From positions 1 through 33,229 of the forward strand of contig CACZXG010000019.1 of the NCBI GenBank assembly GCA_902785055.1: a DNA stretch of 33,229 bases, written 5' to 3'. Position 1 is the stretch's first letter. Every line of letters begins with the position of its first letter. This document shows, piece after piece, positions 1-8,448 of this stretch. The notes under the pieces were generated by a model, which ran no database searches, was not told the DNA's origin, and saw only the letters and a program-made list of their open reading frames with translations. The DNA is from an uncultured Lachnospiraceae bacterium. Lineage in GTDB: Bacteria; Bacillota; Clostridia; Lachnospirales; Lachnospiraceae. A program made the position numbers and the translations under genes.

Positions 1-28
1 AAGTCAGGACCACCGGCTTAGCCGGTGG

Positions 29-210
29 CCTGCTCAGCCCCTATAAGGGGCTATTACCTGCTTGCGCCCGGAAGGCGCACTGAACGGTCTGCCAGCTGCA
101 CCACTTCCACAGCTGCCCCTGAAGGGGCTTCTCCAGTGCTTCCTTCCTCCGGCGCAGCCCCATAAGGGGCTTGCTGGGTTGCTTTGACTTCCAACTTCCA
201 CTTAAGTGGC
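29..210. repeat. Cluster of short GC-rich hairpins behind tnpA
   Basis: Between the tnpA stop and the right-end hairpin are several compact palindromes. AGCCCC/GGGGCT occurs at 36-52 and again at 156-171. GCCCC/GGGGC is at 115-128, GCGCC/GGCGC at 64-78, and the perfect palindrome CCACTTAAGTGG at 198-209. The loops of the three GCCCC stems are TATAA, TGAA and ATAA, so they look like repeated units. The region has no ORF. It may be a structured 3' untranslated RNA of tnpA or an accumulation of small repeats inside the element; function unknown. Confidence 0.6.
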
Positions 211-687
211 CTATTTCTTGTTTTTCCTTACCGGCTCACCCGTGAACGGGTCAATGTACTCTACTAACGACATCTGGTCGTATTCGAGATCCTCTTTGAG
301 CTGATTCTGAATGTACTTCTTTATTGCAGCTGTGTTCTTGCCTACTGTATCGACATAATACCCTCTGCACCAGAAATGACGGTTCCCATATTTGTATTTG
401 AGATTCGCATGCTTTTCAAATATCATGAGCGAACTCTTCCCTTTCAAGTAACCCATCACTTCTGATACTGAGTACTTCGGGGGAATCCTTACGAGCATAT
501 GAATGTGATCCGGACACGCTTCTGCTTCGATAATCTCTATCCCTTTTCTCTTACATAACGTTCCGAGTATCATCCCTACATCTGCTCGTATTTGCTTATA
601 TATTACCTGCCTTCTGTATTTCGGAGCGAATACTATGTGATACTTGCATTCCCATTTTGTGTGGGCTAAACTATTTTCTGTGCTCAT
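211..687 (-). CDS. tnpA: IS200/IS605-family transposase TnpA (Y1 HUH)
   Basis: This is a 158-residue single-strand DNA transposase that cuts and joins DNA through a tyrosine. The HUH metal motif is His-Ile-His at residues 61-63, after CPD. The candidate nucleophile is Tyr125 in the helix AAIKKYIQNQ. Length matches IS200 TnpA. The frame is open from a GTG at 696, but that codon overlaps the Shine-Dalgarno GGGAGG (696-701). The ATG at 687 lies 8 nt downstream of that site and is preferred. The C-terminal tail (DPFTGEP then Lys-rich) is intact, so the gene looks functional. Translation is probably held down by a stem that covers the ribosome site (see 697-749). Confidence 0.93.
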   Translation of the reverse strand: MSTENSLAHTKWECKYHIVFAPKYRRQVIYKQIRADVGMILGTLCKRKGIEIIEAEACPDHIHMLVRIPPKYSVSEVMGYLKGKSSLMIFEKHANLKYKYGNRHFWCRGYYVDTVGKNTAAIKKYIQNQLKEDLEYDQMSLVEYIDPFTGEPVRKNKK

Positions 688-696
688 TTCGCACAC

Positions 697-749
697 CTCC
701 CGTGTTATTTTTTGTGGTTTGCAGACCTACAATTAATCTAACACGGGAG
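697..749 (-). promoter_or_regulatory. Stem-loop masking the tnpA ribosome-binding site
   Basis: A perfect 11-bp inverted repeat pairs CTCCCGTGTTA (697-707) with TAACACGGGAG (739-749), leaving a 31-nt loop. In the tnpA transcript the proximal arm contains most of the GGGAGG Shine-Dalgarno, so folding would hide it. IS200 tnpA mRNA is known to be repressed by a 5' UTR stem of this kind; the match in position and logic is seen here, the repression is inferred. Confidence 0.7.
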
Positions 750-857
750 TTTGCTTTAATCTAAAGATCTTCCCTCCACCTGCAGAGCAGGTGGTTTATT
801 TTTACTGTGACACAATAAAATGGTTCGCGCGGAGCGGCAGTTGTTCGTTCAGATCTG

Positions 858-2553
858 TTATTCTTCTGTTTTTGTGATCGAAATAGAGAGTTCCTCAAGC
901 TGTTTGGGATCCACGAGATTAGGCGCTTCGCTCATAAGATCCACAGCATCCTTGTTCTTGGGGAACGCCATGACGTCGCGGATGCTCTCCGCGCCTGTCA
1001 TCAGCATTGCGAAGCGGTCGATGCCATACGCCAGTCCTGCGTGCGGCGGTACGCCGTACTTGAAAGCGGTCAGGAGGAAGCCGAACTTCTCCTGAGCTTC
1101 TTCGGGCCTTAGGCCGATGACCTCGAACATCTTCTCCTGAATGTCGTTCTGGTGGATTCGGACACTGCCGCCGCCCAGTTCGACGCCGTTGAGAACGATG
1201 TCGTAAGCCTTGGCCCTGACTGCGCCCGGATCGGAATCGATCAGGTGCCAGTCTTCATCCATGGGCATCGTGAAGGGATGGTGCATCGCAACAAACCTCT
1301 CCTCCTCGTCGCTCCATTCAAGCAGCGGGAATTCCACGACCCACAGGAAATTGAACTTGTTATGGTCGATCAGGCCCAGTTCCTCGCCGAGTTTGAGTCT
1401 GAGAGCGCCCAGAACGTTCCACACAATCTTGTTCTGGTCCGCAGCGATGAGCAGAAGGTCGCCCTTCTCGCCGCCCATTCTTTCGACGATCGCCTTGATC
1501 TCGTCCTCTGTCATGAACTTGGCAAAAGAGCACTTGACGCTGCCGTCTTCCTTGAGCTGAATGTAAGGAAGGCCTTTGGCGCCGTAGCCCTTGGCGAAAG
1601 TGACCAGCGCGTCGATCTTCTTTCTGGCCATGCCGCCCTGTCCCTTGACGTTGATGCCGCGCACAGAGCCGCTCTTCATAGCAGCTGCGTCTGTAAATAC
1701 GGCAAAGCCGCAGTCCTTTACAATATCCGTGATATCGGTCAGCTTCATATCGAAGCGGGTATCGGGCTTGTCTGAGCCGTAGTCGTTCATGGCGTCGATC
1801 CACTTCATTCTGGGAAGGGGAAGTTCGACGTCAATGCCGAATGTCTTCTTAGCTACATGCTGGATCAGTCTCTCATTGACATCAATAACATCATCTACAT
1901 CGACAAAGGACAGCTCCATATCGGCCTGCGTGAACTCGGGCTGTCTATCAGCACGAAGGTCCTCGTCGCGGAAGCACTTGGCGATCTGGAAATATCTGTC
2001 AAAGCCGGAGCACATCAGCAGCTGCTTGAACAGCTGGGGAGACTGGGGCAAAGCATAGAAATTTGGCCATGAATTCTCTCATATTCTGGATCATCTGGCT
2101 TCTGAGGATCAGCCTTCTCTGCATGTCGGGACGGCGAAGGTCCAGACTTCTGTATTTAAGGCGAAGATCTTCCTTGGTATTGCTGTTCTCCACGATGTGG
2201 AAAGGCGGAGTCTCGGATTCGGAGAGGATCCTGGTCTCTTTAACTCTGATCTCGATAGCGCCGGTCGCAAGGTTGGGATTGACTGCCTCCCTCTTGCAGA
2301 CAGTTCCGGTGGCCGCTACTACGAATTCCGCTCTCATCTTCTCTGCTTTGGCAAAATTCTCCGCGCCGCACTCTGTCTCCTCGTAGATCAGCTGCAGGAT
2401 GCCGCTTCTGTCGCGCAGGTCCACAAAGACCAGTCCGCCCTTATTTCTCTGTTTGGCCACCCATCCCATAACGGTGACGGTCTGCCCAACGTTCGCTTCG
2501 CTAAGTTCCGCACATCTGCATGTGCGCTTTAATCCCAACATTGATTCAGCCAT
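858..2553 (-). pseudogene. aspS: Aspartyl-tRNA synthetase, broken by internal deletion and frameshift
   Basis: Two overlapping frames together make an AspRS that would charge tRNA-Asp. The N-terminal part (ATG at 2553; GLKRT, then the OB-fold anticodon domain GQTVTVMGWV and VDLRDRSG) runs to MREFMAKF near 2059. The sequence then continues one frame over as FYALPQSPQLFKQ, followed by motif 2 (FRDEDLRADRQPEFTQ) and motif 3 (GLAYGIDR). The family segment between these points, about 31 residues including class II motif 1 (GFLEIETP-like) and the TPEGARDYLVP stretch, is absent. Remaining parts sum to about 565 residues against roughly 590-600 in the family. The loss is therefore about 95 nt, not a multiple of three. 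As written, no active enzyme can be made. It lies 69 bp behind hisS, the usual Firmicutes arrangement. It could be a real pseudogene or an assembly error. Confidence 0.88.
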
Positions 2554-2622
2554 GATTATCTGTATTCCTCCTGTCACAGGGACCGCGCTGTTTTGACCTG
2601 ATCCCCGCGTATTTTTTGTCTC

Positions 2623-3885
2623 TTATTTACTGATCGGATCGCGATAGAACTCCTCGAACTGCTCGAAGCCTCTCTCTGCCATCTGCTGTTTCTGGAATTT
2701 CTTGTTCTTGGCCATGCGGGCGATCAGCACCTGTGTGCCTTCCGCGCGCTCCTTCTGGGCCTGGCGGATCACTTCGCACAGGCGGTCAGCGGGCATATTC
2801 TTCTCGATCAGGTACGCTTTCTTGACCGGACGGCCGGGAATCCGGAATCCCTGTTCCATAAGAATAAGGATGATCCTCTCGAAACCGATGGAAAATCCGC
2901 ATGCGGGTACATCCTTGCCGGTGAACTTGCCGACCATGCCGTCATAGCGTCCGCCGCCTCCGCAGCTGATACCGAGTTCAGGCATCGCGATCTCGAAGAT
3001 CGTTCCCGTATAGTAGGACATGCCGCGCACGATCGTGGGATCAAACACGATCTTGAAATCCGCTGTCTTTGTGCCGTCGACGCTCTCCATGACCTCGCGC
3101 AGCTGCGGGATCACGTCGGGCTCGATGAAGCCCTCGAGCTTCTCCTCAAGATAAGCCAGCTGATCCCGCGCATTCTCAAGACCCTTGAACAGGCTGACAT
3201 AGCGGTCTCTCATCTCCTCGGTGAAGCCCTCTTCGATAAGTTCCTCCGCTGCGCCGTCGAGGCCGATCTTGTCCATCTTGTCCAAAATGATGAAAACATC
3301 TGTATATCTGTCCTCCGGGAATCCGCTGTAAGCGGCCATCGCTTTGAGGATCCGTCTCTCATTGATGCGGATCTGGAAGTTCTTAAATCCAAGATTCCCC
3401 AGAGTCGTGGTCGTCGCCAGGATCAGCTCAATCTCAGCCAGATTGCTGGGCTCGCCGATAATGTCGATATCACACTGCATGAACTGGCGGTATCTTCCCT
3501 TCTGAGGGCGGTCAGCTCTCCAGACGTTGCCCATCTGCAGTGCCTTGAAAGGCATCGGCAGTTCATTCTGGTGGTTGGAGAAATATCTGACCAGCGGAAC
3601 AGTGAGGTCATAGCGAAGGCCTCCGTCCACGAGATCCGCCTCGCTCTGCGCGCTCTCAAGCTTCAGTTTCTCGCCCCTCTTAAGGATCTTGAAGATCAGT
3701 TTCTCATTGTCGCCGCCCTGCTTGCTCGTAAGATTCGCGATATTTTCCACACAGGGCGTCTCAATGGACTGGAATCCGAACTCCGCATACGTCTTCTTGA
3801 TGACGGAAATGCAGTAGTCGCGGATCTCCATCTCCGCGGGGAGAATGTCCTTCATTCCTGTGACCGGTTTCTTGATCAGTGCCAT
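2623..3885 (-). CDS. hisS: Histidyl-tRNA synthetase
   Basis: This 420-residue class II enzyme charges tRNA-His in the cytosol. Motif 1 is FGFQSIETP at residues 36-44. Motif 2 is the MGNVWRADRPQKGRYRQF region at about 118-135. The histidine-specific signature RGMSYYTG is near 287-294, the glycine-rich CGGGGRYDG near 308-316, and motif 3 ACGFSIGFER at 328-337. A C-terminal anticodon-binding domain follows. The ATG at 3885 has an AAAGGAA site upstream. The gene has its own promoter at 3954-3982 and leads into aspS. The transcript leader is only about 60 nt, too short for a T-box, and no T-box core is visible. Confidence 0.97.
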   Translation of the reverse strand: MALIKKPVTGMKDILPAEMEIRDYCISVIKKTYAEFGFQSIETPCVENIANLTSKQGGDNEKLIFKILKRGEKLKLESAQSEADLVDGGLRYDLTVPLVRYFSNHQNELPMPFKALQMGNVWRADRPQKGRYRQFMQCDIDIIGEPSNLAEIELILATTTTLGNLGFKNFQIRINERRILKAMAAYSGFPEDRYTDVFIILDKMDKIGLDGAAEELIEEGFTEEMRDRYVSLFKGLENARDQLAYLEEKLEGFIEPDVIPQLREVMESVDGTKTADFKIVFDPTIVRGMSYYTGTIFEIAMPELGISCGGGGRYDGMVGKFTGKDVPACGFSIGFERIILILMEQGFRIPGRPVKKAYLIEKNMPADRLCEVIRQAQKERAEGTQVLIARMAKNKKFQKQQMAERGFEQFEEFYRDPISK

Positions 3886-3953
3886 ACCTGGTTCCTTTCT
3901 CAGTATTTATTAAGACTTTTGTCTGTCGTCACTCTGTAATTCAACAATAAATG

Positions 3954-3982
3954 ATTGTACAATTTTTTGACACTGAAATCAA
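3954..3982 (-). promoter_or_regulatory. Sigma-A promoter for hisS-aspS
   Basis: On the minus strand TTGATT (3977-3982) and TACAAT (3954-3959) are separated by exactly 17 nt. Each box differs from consensus at one or two positions. The -10 ends about 69 nt before the hisS ATG. No competing ORF crosses the site. Confidence 0.75.
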
Positions 3983-4025
3983 TGTTTCGCGCAAACTTAG
4001 GGCGGAAAGCGGTGTTTAAAGCGCG

Positions 4026-5183
4026 TCAGCCGATCCCTTTATAGTGACACGAACCCACTTCGGCTGCCAGTCCCTTCATCTGCAGGCCGGTCATACAGGC
4101 CATAAACTCTTCCATGTCGACATGTTTGCCAAGTATGCTCTCCATACGGCCGATCAGAAAATCCGGCTCCATGATCTCTCCACACCCCAATACATCAAAA
4201 AGGACCTTCTCCATACCGGACAGATCCTCTCTTCTTAAATTTCTCTCTTTCCTTTTCTGTTCAAACATGTCTGTTCCGTTTTCGCTGACCCCGTAAAAGT
4301 GCTCGATCACAGTTTCCGGAGTACAAGCAATGCCGGCTCCCTGCGAGATCAGAAAGTTGCAGCCGTCACTTAGAGCGTCGCTCACTCTCCCCGGCAGCGC
4401 AAAAATGTCTCTTCCCTGTTCCAGCGCCGAGTCCACTGTGATCACAGTGCCCGATCTTCTCCTGGATTCGATCACCAGCACCAGGTCCGCCAGGCCGCTG
4501 ATCAGTCTGTTGCGCCTTGGAAACAGCTTCGTCTGCGGCTTCGTTCCCGGCGGGTATTCAGAGATCAGTCCGCCCCTCTCTTTCAAAATATCGTAGAGTT
4601 CCCCGTTCTCCTCGGGATAAACCACATCGACGCCGCAGCCCAGCACCGCGTAGGATCGTCCTCCCGCATTAGCTGCCGCTCTTCCGGCAATGCCGTCAAC
4701 GCCCCTGGCCATTCCGCTCACCACTGAGATCCCGTTCAGCGCCAGTTTTTCCGCGAAGACTCTTGCCTGTTCCCTCCCGTAAGATGAGCAGTTCCTTGCA
4801 CCGACTATCGCAACTGACGGCACATCATCCGGCACAAGCTCCCTGACGAAATAAATCCCGTAAGGACAGTCCGGGATCCCCCTCAGTCTTTGGGGAAAGA
4901 AATCCTCCTCTATGCTGACAAACCCTATTCCTCTCTGCCTCAGTTTCTCCGCTTCTTCGACCGGGTCCATTTTCTGCGCAAAGCAAATACTGAGAGCCTT
5001 CCCGGCGGCGTCGCCCCTTCTCTTAAGTTTGCCGTCCAGACACTTGTTTATCTCATCATCCGTCATATGGTAGACCTCTTCCGCGCAGCTCGCGGTCTCC
5101 AAAAGGGTCTTTATTGTATGATTTCCCACTCCTCTTATACTTGACAGCCACAGAGCATACGGATTGATCGCTCTTTCTTTCAT
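4026..5183 (-). CDS. dprA: DNA-processing protein DprA
   Basis: DprA binds incoming single-stranded DNA and loads RecA during transformation. The 385-residue protein begins with a helical (SAM/HhH-like) region where GVGNHT (18-23) is a helix-hairpin-helix. The Rossmann-like DprA core follows: IVGARNCSSYG at 126-136, VVSGMARGVDG at 154-164, LGCGVDVVYP at 181-190 and FPRRNRLISGLAD at 221-233. RSGTVIT and ALPGR close the core. The C-terminal 70 or so residues look like the usual winged-helix domain. The common SGxARGxDxxAH pattern has Gly where His is usual. The ATG overlaps the comM stop by 4 nt (ATGA), so the two are probably translationally coupled. Confidence 0.96.
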   Translation of the reverse strand: MKERAINPYALWLSSIRGVGNHTIKTLLETASCAEEVYHMTDDEINKCLDGKLKRRGDAAGKALSICFAQKMDPVEEAEKLRQRGIGFVSIEEDFFPQRLRGIPDCPYGIYFVRELVPDDVPSVAIVGARNCSSYGREQARVFAEKLALNGISVVSGMARGVDGIAGRAAANAGGRSYAVLGCGVDVVYPEENGELYDILKERGGLISEYPPGTKPQTKLFPRRNRLISGLADLVLVIESRRRSGTVITVDSALEQGRDIFALPGRVSDALSDGCNFLISQGAGIACTPETVIEHFYGVSENGTDMFEQKRKERNLRREDLSGMEKVLFDVLGCGEIMEPDFLIGRMESILGKHVDMEEFMACMTGLQMKGLAAEVGSCHYKGIG

Positions 5184-6808
5184 GACAGTTCCTCCTCTAT
5201 ACTATGTCTTCTGCTTGCCGGTACGATCTTCTTATCGCTGCTGAATTCTCTTCCCGAAGTTTTTTCCTCCTCGTTATATTCCTGCAGCCTGAACCCGACA
5301 GCCATCATCAGATCTCTCTCCAGGATCATTTCCCTCCCGTTCAGATCGGCTATAGTTCTGGCCATCTTCAGGCATTTGTGGTAGGAGCGCACGCTCATTC
5401 CCAACTGGTCATAAACGATCCGCATTTTCTCGGTTAGCAGTGAATTCAGCGGGCAGAAATGCTCCACCGCATCCGGCGTCATATCCGAATTGTAATGGAA
5501 CGGAGTTCCGCTAAAGCGGCGCTTCTGCCTCTCGATCGCCTCCATGACCCTGATCCGGACCGTTTCACTGCTCTCGGAATGGCCGCTGCCCTGCAGTTCA
5601 TCAGAGCCGACTCTCCCAACATGTACTCTGAAATCGATCCGGTCGATAAAAGGTCCGCTGATCCTCTTTTGATACTTCAGCACTTCCTTAGGCGTGCAGG
5701 TACAGCGGTTCATGTCCGGATAATACCCGCAGGGACAGGGATTTGCTGCCGCCACCAGAAGCGGCCTCGCAGGATATCTGTAAGCTCCGGTCAGTCTTCT
5801 TATTATAATCTCCTGATTCTCCAGCGGTTCCCGCAGAGAATTGAGTTCATTCGCTTTGTATTCAGAGATTTCGTCCAGAAACAGGACTCCGAGATGTGCC
5901 AGTGTGATAAGTCCGGGAGCAGGAATGTTTCCGCCTCCGATCAGGACTGCCCTTGTCACTGAATGATGAGGTGACAGAAACGGCCTTTCCGTGATCAGCG
6001 CAGTGTCCTCCGGAAGGAGGCCGGCTGCACTGTAAATCTTCGTGATCTCTAATGCCTCTTCCTTGGTCAGCGGCGGCATGATGCCCGGCAGACACCTTGC
6101 AAGCATACTCTTCCCTGCGCCCGGAGGCCCGCTCATCAAAACATTGTGAAAACCCGCTGCCGCGATCTCCAGCACTTTTTTGGCCTGAATCTGGCCGTGC
6201 ACCTGGGACAGATCCGGATATCCCTTATTCGGAGTCTGCCCCAGCAGTTGGTCCGCGTCCACCTCAGCAGGAGGCAGAAACCGGTCCCGCTCCTTAGGAG
6301 TTTTCTTCAGATAATTGACCAGTTCGGCCAATGTGCGTACTCCCACAACACGGATCCCGTGAACCAGCGCGCCTTCCTTGAGGTTTCCGTCAGGCACGAG
6401 GCAGGTGCTGATCCCATTGGCCTTCGCTTCCATTACAATAGAAAGGATTCCGTTCACAGGTCTGATCTCGCCGTTGAGCCCGAGCTCCCCCGCCACAAGC
6501 ACGTTGTTTACTGCGCCGTCCGGAATATACCCAAGACAGACCAGCAGCCCGACGCTCACCGGCAGATCGACCACCATCCCTCTTTTGGGAATGCCCGCAG
6601 GCGAGAGATTGACTGTGATCCTCTGCGGAGGCATATGGATCCCCAGATTCTTAAGTGCTACGCGCACACGCTCGCCGGCCTCCCTCATCTCGCCGCTCAT
6701 AAAGCCTACCATGTTAAATGATGGCAGTCCGTTGGAAATATCGGTCTCGACCCGCATCAGGTAACTGTCGATCCCGTGGACTGCGCCTGTAATAATACTG
6801 CTGTACAT
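5180..6808 (-). CDS. comM: YifB/ComM family AAA+ ATPase (Mg-chelatase-like)
   Basis: This 542-residue protein resembles ComM, a branch-migration helicase for integrating transforming DNA. The N-terminal domain (VHGIDSYLMRVETDISNGLP) is the ChlI/Lon-like fold. The AAA+ core has Walker A GPPGAGKS at 227-234 and Walker B VLFLDE at 308-313. A Cys-rich loop NPCPCGYYPD...CTC at about 356-371 and the C-terminal Mg-chelatase domain follow. The frame is open to 6970, but the ATG at 6808 has an AGGAGG just upstream and matches the normal family N-terminus; the extension also contains a promoter. It forms a competence-type pair with dprA. Confidence 0.93.
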   Translation of the reverse strand: MYSSIITGAVHGIDSYLMRVETDISNGLPSFNMVGFMSGEMREAGERVRVALKNLGIHMPPQRITVNLSPAGIPKRGMVVDLPVSVGLLVCLGYIPDGAVNNVLVAGELGLNGEIRPVNGILSIVMEAKANGISTCLVPDGNLKEGALVHGIRVVGVRTLAELVNYLKKTPKERDRFLPPAEVDADQLLGQTPNKGYPDLSQVHGQIQAKKVLEIAAAGFHNVLMSGPPGAGKSMLARCLPGIMPPLTKEEALEITKIYSAAGLLPEDTALITERPFLSPHHSVTRAVLIGGGNIPAPGLITLAHLGVLFLDEISEYKANELNSLREPLENQEIIIRRLTGAYRYPARPLLVAAANPCPCGYYPDMNRCTCTPKEVLKYQKRISGPFIDRIDFRVHVGRVGSDELQGSGHSESSETVRIRVMEAIERQKRRFSGTPFHYNSDMTPDAVEHFCPLNSLLTEKMRIVYDQLGMSVRSYHKCLKMARTIADLNGREMILERDLMMAVGFRLQEYNEEEKTSGREFSSDKKIVPASRRHSIEEELS

Positions 6809-7170
6809 GCCGCCTCCTGAATACAATGCTGCTCTGCTGCTATAAAGTTTTGTTTCTTGAGGATTTTTCCCGGAACCGGAAAGAAAGCTCAGATGCGTTT
6901 GTTCCAAATCCCATAAGATCGGGCGGGATTTGTAAGATAGGACAATTATAGAAACATGTTCGCAGGCCATTCAAGGATTAAATCTGTTATTACTCAGATT
7001 TGGAAGCCAATCTTTCGTTTTTGTCAAAATATCGAATTGTTCAATTTGCTTTTCTGTCAAAAGCTTCTGATATCTCCTGTTTTATAAATCTTTTTCGGCG
7101 GATTACCCGCCGGCAGACAACAAAAAAGCCGGGGCCTTCCCCGACTTTTTACGGACCTTTCCCCGGCTTT
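6809..7170. other. Intergenic region between hemW and comM
   Basis: This 362-bp stretch contains the hemW terminator at its right end (7122-7172) and the comM promoter at 6945-6974. The remainder (about 6975-7120) is AT-rich with two TTGACA-like hexamers on the minus strand that lack well-spaced -10 boxes. No small ORF with a ribosome site, riboswitch core or repeat was recognised. Confidence 0.6.
6945..6974 (-). promoter_or_regulatory. Sigma-A promoter for comM-dprA
   Basis: On the minus strand TTGAAT (6969-6974) is followed after 18 nt by a perfect TATAAT (6945-6950). It lies about 137 nt ahead of the comM ATG, giving a leader of roughly 130 nt. Its position inside the upstream open frame argues against the longer start. 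Confidence 0.7.
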
Positions 7171-7172
7171 TT
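7122..7172 (-). terminator. Rho-independent terminator of lepA-hemW
   Basis: On the minus strand a GTCGGGG/CCCCGGC stem (7128-7145 region) with a short loop is followed by six T (7122-7127). A larger alternative stem pairs AAAAAGCCGGGG (7123-7134) with CCCCGGCTTTTT (7161-7172) and overlaps the hemW stop codon. The A and T runs on both sides would also allow it to act in the other direction. Confidence 0.85.
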
Positions 7173-8436
7173 ATAGCAGATAATCCGCCATAACATAGTT
7201 GGCCACATCCAGCCCATACTCTGTCAGCGAAATCCTGAAATCTGATCCGTCATCCGATGACCCTGTCACATTCACAGGGATACGGCTGATCACCTTCTGA
7301 TCCAAATGCCTGTGTATCACGCTTCCGAAAACATCTTCCGGGCTCACTCCAAAGCGTCTTTCAAATTCTGACTCTGAGACGCCCTCAGTCATACGCAGTC
7401 CGAGGAACATGAATTCCTCCATGCGGTCCTTCTGAGTAAGTCTCTGTCTTTCGCGCCGCATTGTCTCTGCAGAATTATGATCGTTCATGCTCATAACGGC
7501 TGTCCGGTATTCATCCATTTTATCCGGATTTCTGAACCGCTCGTCACCCAGACAGGAGGATGCTCCAAGTCCCAGCCCAAGGTATTCGTGTCCGGTCCAA
7601 TACCCGCAGTTATGTCTGCACTCATACCCCTTTTTGGCATAGTTTGAGATCTCGTATCGGCGGTATCCCTTCGAAGCCAGAAACTGCTTCGTGAAGTGAT
7701 ACATTCTGCGGTCTTCCTCCTCCGAGGGAAGATCGGGCAGTTTCCCGGCGTCCAGTAAAGAGGCGAGAGGAGTCCCATCCTCGATGATCAGGCTGTAGGC
7801 CGAGATGTGTTCGGGTCCCAGAGACACAGCTTCCTCGAGCGTGTGAGACCAGGTTTCTATATTTTGGCCGGGGAGCGCCGACATCAGGTCCAGATTGATG
7901 TTGGCAAATCCCGCTTCCCGCGCGGCAAGAAAAGTCTCCCGCGCCTCTGCGGAAGTGTGGATCCGACCCAGCAGGCGCAGTTCGGAGTCATCAAAAGACT
8001 GCACGCCTATAGAAAGCCTTCCTATGCCGGCAGCTTTGAACCCGCGGAGTTTTTCCGGACTCACAGTACCCGGGTTTACTTCCATGCTGATCTCCGCGTC
8101 CGGCAGGACCGGAATGCAGCTGCGGATCGTCTCCATCACTCGGGCCGCCTGGGCGGGGGTCATCAGAGAGGGAGTTCCTCCACCGATGAAAACCGAATCC
8201 ACCGCCGCACCGCTCTGTGCCGGCGAGCTGCACGCATCAGCCTGCTGACTGCCGTCTGCCGCCCGCCTGATCTCCCGGGCCCGCAGTTCGATCTCGCGGC
8301 ACAGAAGGTCAATATACTCTTCTCTTGTCTTTTCGCCGGCCGGTCCCGACAGAAAATCACAATACCTGCACTTTCTCTCGCAAAAGGGAAAGTGCAGGTA
8401 AAGAGAGACCGGTCTGACGCCCATGTATTCACTCAT
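7171..8436 (-). CDS. hemW: HemW-like radical SAM protein (heme chaperone)
   Basis: This is a 421-residue radical SAM protein of the HemN/HemW group. The cluster-binding cysteines are C19, C23 and C26 (CERKCRYC), with FIGGGTPS at 82-89. HemW proteins are now viewed as heme chaperones, not coproporphyrinogen oxidases; the cytosolic HemW assignment here rests mainly on the position right behind lepA, a classic pairing. The C-terminal HemN domain is present. The ATG at 8436 has AAGGTG six bases upstream and follows lepA by 12 nt, so they are cotranscribed. A Ser/Ala/Gln-rich insertion at about 60-78 is not usual for the core fold. Confidence 0.9.
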   Translation of the reverse strand: MSEYMGVRPVSLYLHFPFCERKCRYCDFLSGPAGEKTREEYIDLLCREIELRAREIRRAADGSQQADACSSPAQSGAAVDSVFIGGGTPSLMTPAQAARVMETIRSCIPVLPDAEISMEVNPGTVSPEKLRGFKAAGIGRLSIGVQSFDDSELRLLGRIHTSAEARETFLAAREAGFANINLDLMSALPGQNIETWSHTLEEAVSLGPEHISAYSLIIEDGTPLASLLDAGKLPDLPSEEEDRRMYHFTKQFLASKGYRRYEISNYAKKGYECRHNCGYWTGHEYLGLGLGASSCLGDERFRNPDKMDEYRTAVMSMNDHNSAETMRRERQRLTQKDRMEEFMFLGLRMTEGVSESEFERRFGVSPEDVFGSVIHRHLDQKVISRIPVNVTGSSDDGSDFRISLTEYGLDVANYVMADYLL

Positions 8437-8448
8437 TCCACACCTTTT

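Larger units (their letters stand above)
10..794 (-). mobile_element. IS200/IS605-family insertion sequence (tnpA only)
   Basis: A Y1 transposase gene is flanked by the subterminal hairpins that this family uses instead of terminal inverted repeats. The upstream (left-end) hairpin is CCACCTGC/GCAGGTGG with loop AGA at 776-794. The downstream (right-end) hairpin is CCACCGGC/GCCGGTGG with loop TTA at 10-28. The two share a CCACC/GGTGG outer stem. No tnpB is present, so it is IS200-like. The limits given run from hairpin to hairpin; true cleavage sites lie a few to some tens of bases outside and cannot be fixed by eye, and the right end could extend past the window edge. The element sits directly behind the broken aspS gene. 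Confidence 0.85.

Noticed and set aside
1-210. CRISPR array from the repeated hairpins
   Set aside because: Units are only about 16 nt, unevenly spaced and differ in sequence; there are no regular spacers and no cas genes.
1999-2577. Programmed ribosomal frameshift in aspS
   Set aside because: A frameshift alone would not restore the missing motif 1 segment of about 31 residues, and no such mechanism is known for AspRS.
3886-4025. T-box riboswitch ahead of hisS
   Set aside because: The promoter is about 70 nt from the start codon, leaving too short a leader, and the T-box core sequence is not present.
6809-6970. 54-residue N-terminal extension of the ComM-like protein
   Set aside because: No ribosome site at 6970, a strong promoter lies inside the extension, and the family N-terminus starts at the ATG at 6808 with AGGAGG.
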